Source: Bacteroidota bacterium (lineage in GTDB: Bacteria; Bacteroidota; Bacteroidia; Bacteroidales; B39-G9). From it: DNA of 5,822 nucleotides. The position numbers were made by a program, and so were the translations under genes. Position 1 is the first letter of the stretch. Each line of letters begins with the position of its first letter. Shown here one piece after another: positions 1 to 4,546 of this stretch. The notes below the pieces were generated by a model. It saw only the letters and a program-made list of their open reading frames with translations. It was not told where the DNA came from and made no database searches. Where the stretch lies: the NCBI GenBank assembly GCA_030592465.1, contig JAUVJB010000195.1, forward strand, positions 1 to 5,822. The letters are read 5' to 3'.

Positions 1-605
1 CCATTGGTTAGACCCATTGCTTCTTTAGCACCTAATTTTGTTGGTTTTAATCCGGCTCTTTTAAATGCTTCGGGAGCATCTAATAATTCGCCTTTGAAAT
101 ATGCTTTTGCTTCGGGTAAACCAATAATCACAGCACCAATCATTGCAAGAGGAATTAAATCGCCACTTGCGCCAACAGAACCCTCTTCGAGAACCCAAGG
201 AGATAAGCCTGCATTAAGCATATCAATCATAAGTTGACATGTTTCCATTCTTACTGCAGACAATCCTTTTGCAAAAGAATTTAATCTAATTACCATTATT
301 GCTCTTGAAACTTCAATTGACAAAGGATTTCCTGTACCGCAATTGTGTGCTTTTATATATTTTGTTTGATAATTTTCAAATGCTTCAGGAGTTATTACTG
401 TATCTTTTAAATCTCCACAACCTACATTTGTACCGTAAATTTGTATCTCAGGATGTTCAATAAGTTGTTTTTCGAGGCCTTTACGAGTTTTAATTATATC
501 GTTTTTTATTTTTTCAGGAAAATCAACTTTATATCCATTCTCTGAAATGTTTATAACATCTTCAATGGTTAAATCTTTGCCGTTTAGATAAATAGTTTTA
601 TTCAT
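1..605 (-). CDS. Aromatic amino acid / histidine ammonia-lyase (HAL/PAL/TAL family), N-terminal 201 codons
   Basis: Family enzymes eliminate ammonia from histidine, phenylalanine or tyrosine to give urocanate, cinnamate or coumarate, using an MIO electrophile built from an internal Ala-Ser-Gly. The reading frame runs from an ATG at 605 off the window edge; it begins MNKTIYLNGKDLTIEDV, the usual HAL-type start. The MIO triad is Ala146-Ser147-Gly148 within GSVGASGDL. Tyr57 (IYGTN), His87 (KAHNCGTG) and Asn201 (GLTN, at the window edge) line up with remembered Pseudomonas putida HAL residues Tyr53, His83 and Asn195, with almost constant offsets. Unusual are YGTNVGCG where YGVNTGFG is normal, and DLIPLAM where DLAPLAH is normal. 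The kept His87 fits HAL or TAL better than a plant-type PAL, but the substrate cannot be decided. The C-terminal half is missing from the window and no other hut genes are visible. It lies 64 bp downstream of the S4-domain gene on the same strand, so co-transcription is possible. The family call is firm; the exact substrate is open. Confidence 0.93.
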   Translation of the reverse strand, partial: MNKTIYLNGKDLTIEDVINISENGYKVDFPEKIKNDIIKTRKGLEKQLIEHPEIQIYGTNVGCGDLKDTVITPEAFENYQTKYIKAHNCGTGNPLSIEVSRAIMVIRLNSFAKGLSAVRMETCQLMIDMLNAGLSPWVLEEGSVGASGDLIPLAMIGAVIIGLPEAKAYFKGELLDAPEAFKRAGLKPTKLGAKEAMGLTN

Positions 606-669
606 TATTTGTAAAGTTTAGTGTTTAATGTTTAATAATATAACAATTTAGCAATTGAACAATTTATTA

Positions 670-1053
670 TTATATTTTTCGATATTTTTCAATTGTTCTT
701 CTGTCTTTTTTAGTTGGTCTGCCTATTCCTTTATCTCTACGTCCTAAACTTGAATAGTTCATTATTTTAAGTTTGTTAATTTCAGATTCGGGAGTAATAT
801 CTTCTACATAATCAATAACAAGTCTCGCTGATAATCGTTTGCCTAATAGCTCTTTAACTTTAAACGATTTGATAATCGGATTAAATTTAACATTGACTAT
901 CTCACCAATTTTGATTAAACGAGACGATTTCACAGCTATTCCATCAATTAAAACATGTCCTTTTTTACAGGCTTCGGAAGCCGTGCTGCGGGTTTTAAAA
1001 ATACGAACAGCCCATAACCATTTATCAATTCTTATTTTATCTGAATTTTGCAT
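670..1053 (-). CDS. hslR: S4-domain RNA-binding protein, Hsp15 (HslR)-like
   Basis: A 127-residue basic protein. Residues 7-60 form an S4 RNA-binding domain: it opens with RIDKWLWAVRIFKTRS, the Hsp15 hallmark (E. coli Hsp15 has RLDKWLWAARFYKTRA), followed by ACKKGHVLIDG. A variable linker follows, then a lysine/arginine-rich tail with GRPTKKDRR, comparable to the RRPDKKERR tail of E. coli Hsp15. In E. coli, Hsp15 binds free 50S subunits carrying a stalled peptidyl-tRNA and helps recycle them; the same cytosolic role is inferred here from homology. The frame can be extended five codons upstream to a TTG at 1068. I chose the ATG at 1053 because ATG is favoured, the extension adds nothing conserved, and the S4 domain starts soon after. 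No Shine-Dalgarno site is seen, which is normal for Bacteroidota. Its stop is 64 bp before the ammonia-lyase start on the same strand. A generic S4-domain protein is the alternative label. Confidence 0.9.
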   Translation of the reverse strand: MQNSDKIRIDKWLWAVRIFKTRSTASEACKKGHVLIDGIAVKSSRLIKIGEIVNVKFNPIIKSFKVKELLGKRLSARLVIDYVEDITPESEINKLKIMNYSSLGRRDKGIGRPTKKDRRTIEKYRKI

Positions 1054-1162
1054 ATCTATAATTAACAAAATTAATCTTTATGAACGAAAATCAAAGTTTA
1101 TTTATAGAAATATAATAAATTAATCATTTATAACACTTTACAAATCAACACTTTGTGTTTTG

Positions 1163-1179
1163 TTGTTATTTTATAACAA
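1163..1179. promoter_or_regulatory. Small perfect palindrome, possible operator
   Basis: TTGTTAT and ATAACAA are exact reverse complements separated by TTT. It lies 110 bp upstream of the Hsp15-like start and 243 bp upstream of the CAP-OmpA start. A regulator site is possible, but in A/T-rich DNA such short palindromes also arise by chance. No known consensus was matched. Confidence 0.25.
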
Positions 1180-1270
1180 AATTTCTATAAAAGTTGGAAT
1201 AATTATTTGAAATATTAATTAAAATAATATGTTTAATAATATAATTGATAAGTTGTGAATCTACCATACT

Positions 1271-1348
1271 GCTCTTTCGGATTTGCAATCCGAAAGTTTT
1301 CTGTTACTTTTGTTTATCTATACTTTCGTATTACAAATCTGAAAGAGC
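1271..1348. repeat. Paired palindromic (REP/BIME-like) repeat
   Basis: Two 27-base arms, 1271-1297 and 1322-1348, are inverted copies matching at 24 of 27 bases across a 24-base spacer. Each arm is itself a palindrome. The left has a perfect 10-bp stem (1274-1283 with 1287-1296) around TGC. The right has the same shape with one mismatch and one G-T pair (1323-1332 with 1336-1345). The unit can therefore fold as two small hairpins or one long one. A close relative of the right arm (21 of 23 bases) lies at 3895-3917, on the other side of the CAP-OmpA gene, so this is a dispersed repeat and not just a local terminator. No T-run follows either arm. Confidence 0.8.
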
Positions 1349-1383
1349 GAGTGTCTGAATAATAATAATTAATAAATTAGTTT

Positions 1384-1402
1384 TAGTGAAAACATATCAC
1401 TA
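1384..1402 (+). promoter_or_regulatory. Small inverted repeat in the leader of the CAP-OmpA gene
   Basis: TAGTGA (1384-1389) and TCACTA (1397-1402) form a perfect 6-bp inverted repeat with a 7-base spacer. It ends 19 bases before the ATG at 1422. It could be an operator half-site pair or an mRNA leader hairpin close to the ribosome entry site; the sequence alone does not decide. Confidence 0.3.
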
Positions 1403-1421
1403 TTTAAAAAGATTTATATAA

Positions 1422-3833
1422 ATGAGATATTTAGAAAATGTTTTAATATTATTTTTATTATTATTTGTTACACAAGCAGTTTATTCGCAGGATAATAGTC
1501 ATATTCAGAATAAACAATTATTTAGTTCTGATGATGCTATTGATTATGAAAATTACAATCAGCAATTATTTGCAGATATTTTTTTAGAAAAAATTAATAG
1601 TCTGAGAGTAAGAAAAGGCAGTGAAATTTTGTCTGTAAACGATATTTTAATAAATGTGGCACAAGATCAGGCTTCATATATGTCTGACGTTGAACAAGTT
1701 TCTCATGATCAAGACAATAAAAATAAAAAAACATATCAGCAGAGGTCAATGTATTATGGCGGTTCTAAAAATATTGATGAGATTGTTATTAAAGTCCCAA
1801 TACAAAAAGGAAAAATAATTTATAGTTATAAACGAGTTGCTGATGACCTTGTTTTTAAAATATATTCAAACAAAAAGAATTTTAATCTATTAATTAATAC
1901 AAAATACAATTTTACAGGTATTGGTTCGGCAGTTGACAAAAATGGAAATCAGCTTTATGTCTCAATAATTTTAGGAAATTATAATTCGCTGAATGCCGGA
2001 GCAAACAGACGTAGTGAATTAGAAACACCCTTTACAATAAAACAATACGGGTTAAAATCGTATGATAAAAAGCTGTGTAAAAAATGTGATAATTTTAAGA
2101 ATATTGAAGATTTACAAAAAGGTTTATATGTAAAAGAAAATAAAATGTTTTTTAGATATGATAATTTAAAAGAGCTTAAAAAAATTATAAATCAATCAAA
2201 AGATGCACTTGCTGTTGATATTGTTCAAAAAGCACAGTATGTGTGTAATGGCGATAATATTATTGATAATAATTTATTTAATAAAGGGATATTATTAAAA
2301 AGAGTTTACAGCAAAAAATTATATAAGAAACCACGAAATATTGGTAATGAAGAAGATAATAATAAGATAGACGTTGAATTAGGAAAAATGCCTAATATCA
2401 AAGGTGAATATGAATTAAATTTATTGATAATTAAAGACAACCATGTATGTAAAAATATTCAGCAGTCATATTTAATTTTGTCAGATAGTGCTAAATATAA
2501 AAATAATGTTGAACTTCTATCCGATACTATAACAACTGATAATATCTCAAATTATATTCCAACAGCAAGCACTGAAATATTACATTTTAAAATTCCTTTT
2601 AAGAAGAATAAATACATCTATAAAAAACAGGATATCGAACCATTTATAAAGTCATTAAATATTCCTGATTTTAATATTGATGAGATTAATTTATATGCAT
2701 ATTCGTCAATTGAAGGTTCGAAACAAGGAAATGTAATCCTTCAGCAAAAACGTGCTAAAAGTATAGTAGATGCTTTAAATAATGAGGGAAGAAATGACAT
2801 TAAAATAAATATAAAAACAGGAGATAATTGGGAACAATTTAAAACAGACGCAGCAAAAACAAAGTATGATACTCTATCAACAATGACATTGCAAGAAGCA
2901 AGAGAGTATATCAAAAACAGAAATCTTGAAGACACACTTGAAAGTATTTTATCACATGAACGTTATGCTAATATTGATATGAAAGTAACTTACAAAATAT
3001 CAGGCAAAGATGAGCAACAATTTGTTTTATATGAATTTAATCAGGCGGTTAAAAAAGATAGTTTGATAGAAGCTTTGTCAATACAGAAATATATTTTTAA
3101 ACAGATTTTACAGAATAAATACTCATTAGATGCAATAGATAATCAAACTATTCCTTACACAACAAAAACAGCAGGCTTGTTAATGAATAAATTATGGCTT
3201 GAGGTTTATAAAAACAATAAAGATTTAAAAGACTGTAAGTCAGATATTTATAAATTAAATGAATTAAACCCTTCAAATAATTACATTTTTTTTAATAAGA
3301 CATTTTGCGATATTATGTTTAACAATTTTAATGATGAGAAAAATATTTCTCAAACTCAAAACAGTATCCAAAGATTATATCTTTCAACTTTTTCAAAAGA
3401 AACAATTGATGCATTAAATTTAAAATTTCAATTTAAAATTATTAATGATAATTCTGATAAAACAATTATTAATGAGTGTTTAAATAACATTAAAAATATT
3501 ATTGATATTAAAAATGTGGATATGCAAAATTCATTAACATTAGCATATATATTTATCAATAATAAGGATTATGATTTTGCAATTAAACTTTTAGAGCGTT
3601 TTATTTATAAACGGGAAGTAAGTGAAGATTTGTTATTTACTTATATCTCATTATGCAGCCGGTTTAAAGATAAAAACAGCACACGAAGATTTGAAGTTGC
3701 ATTAAGCAAAGCAAGTAAAATGAATAAACAAAGATATTGTAAGCTGTTTGACGGTTCAAAATTATCGTTCCAAGTATTTGAAAATCCAAAAATAAAACAA
3801 AATTATTGCAAAAAATGTGTAATAAGCAACTGA
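1422..3833 (+). CDS. Exported CAP (SCP/YkwD-like) domain protein with OmpA-like segment, 803 aa
   Basis: The protein starts with a signal peptide (residues 1-22, hydrophobic core VLILFLLLFV, probable cleavage AVYS|Q). No lipobox cysteine is present, so it should be periplasmic or secreted. Residues 50-187 look like a CAP domain: LEKINSLRVRKG, a run ending in VSHDQ (His95), NIDEIV, a GIGSAVDKNGNQLYVSIILG strand pair, and a short core near NFNLLIN. The expected Glu of the GENI motif reads Lys116 (SKNI) and the second His position reads Lys152, so the usual CAP tetrad looks incomplete. Residues 200-390 are unassigned, with a CKKC motif at 219-222. Residues 395-470 resemble an OmpA-type domain (INLYAYSSIEGS, then N..LQQKRAKSIVDAL), which in relatives binds peptidoglycan. 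The C-terminal third is Lys/Asn-rich and helical, with a TPR-like stretch near 704-750, and ends in a second CKKC (796-799). A cell-envelope role is inferred; no enzymatic role is claimed. The start is supported by the signal peptide. Confidence 0.85.
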   Translation: MRYLENVLILFLLLFVTQAVYSQDNSHIQNKQLFSSDDAIDYENYNQQLFADIFLEKINSLRVRKGSEILSVNDILINVAQDQASYMSDVEQVSHDQDNKNKKTYQQRSMYYGGSKNIDEIVIKVPIQKGKIIYSYKRVADDLVFKIYSNKKNFNLLINTKYNFTGIGSAVDKNGNQLYVSIILGNYNSLNAGANRRSELETPFTIKQYGLKSYDKKLCKKCDNFKNIEDLQKGLYVKENKMFFRYDNLKELKKIINQSKDALAVDIVQKAQYVCNGDNIIDNNLFNKGILLKRVYSKKLYKKPRNIGNEEDNNKIDVELGKMPNIKGEYELNLLIIKDNHVCKNIQQSYLILSDSAKYKNNVELLSDTITTDNISNYIPTASTEILHFKIPFKKNKYIYKKQDIEPFIKSLNIPDFNIDEINLYAYSSIEGSKQGNVILQQKRAKSIVDALNNEGRNDIKINIKTGDNWEQFKTDAAKTKYDTLSTMTLQEAREYIKNRNLEDTLESILSHERYANIDMKVTYKISGKDEQQFVLYEFNQAVKKDSLIEALSIQKYIFKQILQNKYSLDAIDNQTIPYTTKTAGLLMNKLWLEVYKNNKDLKDCKSDIYKLNELNPSNNYIFFNKTFCDIMFNNFNDEKNISQTQNSIQRLYLSTFSKETIDALNLKFQFKIINDNSDKTIINECLNNIKNIIDIKNVDMQNSLTLAYIFINNKDYDFAIKLLERFIYKREVSEDLLFTYISLCSRFKDKNSTRRFEVALSKASKMNKQRYCKLFDGSKLSFQVFENPKIKQNYCKKCVISN

Positions 3834-3834
3834 T

Positions 3835-3861
3835 AATTATACTATAAACGGTTATAATTTT
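3835..3861 (+). terminator. Weak A/T hairpin after the CAP-OmpA stop codon
   Basis: AATTATA (3835-3841) pairs with TATAATT (3853-3859) around an 11-base loop, followed by two T before the run breaks. It starts directly after the stop codon. The stem is all A-T and weak, so the stronger hairpins 60-180 bp downstream may end transcription instead. Confidence 0.25.
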
Positions 3862-3893
3862 AACATATACGAGTCCTATATGAAAACCACCGT

Positions 3894-3918
3894 TCTTTCG
3901 TATTGCAAATCAGAAAGA
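3894..3918. repeat. Dispersed palindromic repeat, third copy
   Basis: The palindrome at 3895-3917 opens with CTTTCGTATT and closes with GAAAG. It matches the right arm of the repeat upstream of the CAP-OmpA gene (1323-1345) at 21 of 23 bases and in the same orientation. It forms an imperfect hairpin centred on GCA. With the pair at 1271-1348 it brackets the CAP-OmpA gene. Confidence 0.7.
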
Positions 3919-3920
3919 GA

Positions 3921-3938
3921 CAAGGTTAGGATACCTTG
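3921..3938. repeat. Short inverted repeat
   Basis: CAAGGT (3921-3926) and ACCTTG (3933-3938) form a perfect 6-bp stem around TAGGAT. It lies between two longer hairpins and is probably part of the same repeat cluster. No T-run follows. Confidence 0.5.
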
Positions 3939-3949
3939 CCAATCAAATC

Positions 3950-3980
3950 AACCGGTTTAAGTTTGTAACTTAAACCGGTT
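3950..3980. repeat. Perfect 14-bp stem hairpin
   Basis: AACCGGTTTAAGTT (3950-3963) and its exact reverse complement (3967-3980) flank the loop TGT. This is the longest perfect stem in the window. No T-run follows on the plus strand, so it is not a classical terminator, although it could still block or protect transcripts. Its centre, GTTTGTAAC, resembles the centre of the CTTTCG palindromes, although the stem is unrelated. Confidence 0.8.
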
Positions 3981-3996
3981 GAGATTACGTCGCCTG

Positions 3997-4035
3997 CCTG
4001 TGCCTGTCTGCGTGTGGCACGCAGACAAAGACAGG
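3997..4035. repeat. G+C-rich hairpin with symmetric internal loop
   Basis: The inner stem TGTCTGCGTG (4005-4014) pairs perfectly with CACGCAGACA (4018-4027) around TGG. An outer stem CCTGT (3997-4001) pairs with ACAGG (4031-4035) after a 3-by-3 internal loop. It is the most G+C-rich structure of the intergenic region and looks imported compared with its surroundings. It is probably a REP-like repeat of a different type from its neighbours. Confidence 0.75.
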
Positions 4036-4065
4036 TTATTCCTCCTACTAATGACAGCATTTTTT

Positions 4066-4345
4066 ACTTTTCGGAAAGTACTCAATCATGTCAAAATTTT
4101 ACGACTAACAGCAAAAAAATTCCTCAATACAATTCATGGGTATTTTTTCGCTTTTTAACATGAGTTAAGTGTTGTCTGTCTAAAAAAAAAAAATCAAACA
4201 AAGAATTTATTAATTTTAAGCTCATTTTAAAAAATATTTTTTTGGAGTGGGCTCAATTTTAAATAAATAAATTTTCAATTTGCATATTTTAGGAAAATTA
4301 TGTTTCTTTAAATTATATTATGAATGTGAGTTTACTCCGAAAAGT
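4066..4345. mobile_element. Possible decayed insertion element or MITE
   Basis: The left edge (ACTTTTCGGAAAGTACTCAA, 4066-4085) and the right edge read on the minus strand (ACTTTTCGGAGTAAACTCA, ending at 4345) share ACTTTTCGGA and then ACTCA. A third related motif, TTTTTGGAGTGGGCTCAAT (4239-4257), lies inside in the plus orientation. This resembles terminal inverted repeats of an element whose interior has been lost. No transposase frame survives and no target duplication is evident, so this is a weak call. Chance similarity is the alternative. Confidence 0.3.
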
Positions 4346-4365
4346 TATAAAAATTAAAAAAGTCA

Positions 4366-4395
4366 CCCTGATACACTTCGTTACGGGGCAGGCAG
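4366..4395. repeat. Short G+C island, possible repeat fragment
   Basis: CCCTG (4366-4370) can pair with CGGGG (4384-4388), with one T-G pair, around a 13-base loop; GCAGGCAG follows. CTGCCTG at 3994-4000 occurs inverted here as CAGGCAG. The G+C content stands out from the flanks, suggesting another small repeat unit. Confidence 0.3.
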
Positions 4396-4455
4396 ATTAT
4401 TTATTAAATATTTAATTTTATATGTATTCGTGAGGGTTTTGCCGTTCGCAGATTT

Positions 4456-4479
4456 TTAATCCGTCAGCTGACGGATTAA
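4456..4479. repeat. Perfect 24-bp palindrome upstream of the protease gene
   Basis: TTAATCCGTCAG (4456-4467) is followed directly by its exact reverse complement (4468-4479), giving a palindrome without a spacer that ends 67 bp before the protease ATG. A regulator dimer site, a leader hairpin or another REP-like unit are all possible. TGTCTTTTC follows, which is too interrupted for a clear terminator. Confidence 0.7.
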
Positions 4480-4546
4480 TGTCTTTTCAAAAAGGACTTA
4501 TTTATTAAATCTTTTATATAAACAATTAATTAAAAATAATATAGTT

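Larger units (their letters stand above)
1054..1421. other. Divergent intergenic region between the Hsp15-like and CAP-OmpA genes
   Basis: This 368-bp A/T-rich stretch separates genes reading outwards in both directions, so it should carry promoters for both. No convincing Bacteroidota promoter (TTTG near -33 with TAnnTTTG near -7) could be fixed on either strand. What can be seen is a 7-bp palindrome at 1163-1179, a paired palindromic repeat at 1271-1348 and a small inverted repeat at 1384-1402 just before the CAP-OmpA start. A reading frame crosses its left part on the plus strand, but it overlaps the Hsp15-like gene antisense and shows no protein-like features. Confidence 0.7.
3834..4546. 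other. Palindrome-rich non-coding region between the CAP-OmpA and protease genes
   Basis: This 713-bp stretch holds no credible gene. Its first 200 bp carry four hairpins in a row (3894-3918, 3921-3938, 3950-3980, 3997-4035), including a G+C-rich pocket near 3980-4035 that contrasts with the A/T-rich surroundings. The middle (4066-4345) has similar short motifs at both ends and a 12-base A run at 4182-4193. The right part has a short G+C island (4366-4395) and a perfect palindrome (4456-4479). It reads as an accumulation site for small repeats. Confidence 0.75.

Noticed and set aside
4..237. Plus-strand open frame of 77 codons
   Set aside because: It lies antisense inside the ammonia-lyase, whose MIO motif and active-site residues show which strand is coding.
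1054..1068. Upstream TTG start for the Hsp15-like gene
   Set aside because: It adds five residues of no conserved character; the ATG at 1053 is the more usual start and fits the family N-terminus.
1092..1100. TAAACTTTG on the minus strand as a -7 promoter element of the Hsp15-like gene
   Set aside because: The spacing between TA and TTTG is one base too long for TAnnTTTG, and no TTTG element was found at the -33 position.
839..1123. Plus-strand open frame of 94 codons
   Set aside because: Most of it is antisense to the well-supported Hsp15-like gene, and its translation shows no domain.
2741..2935. Minus-strand open frame of 64 codons
   Set aside because: It is antisense to the OmpA-like segment of the 803-residue protein and has no recognisable feature.
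3950..3980. Classical intrinsic terminator
   Set aside because: The stem is strong but no T-run follows on the plus strand, so it is listed as a repeat hairpin instead.
3894..4035. CRISPR array
   Set aside because: The hairpins differ from one another and there is no regular repeat-spacer periodicity.
4182..4193. Run of twelve A as a frameshift or slippage site
   Set aside because: No open coding frame on either side uses it.
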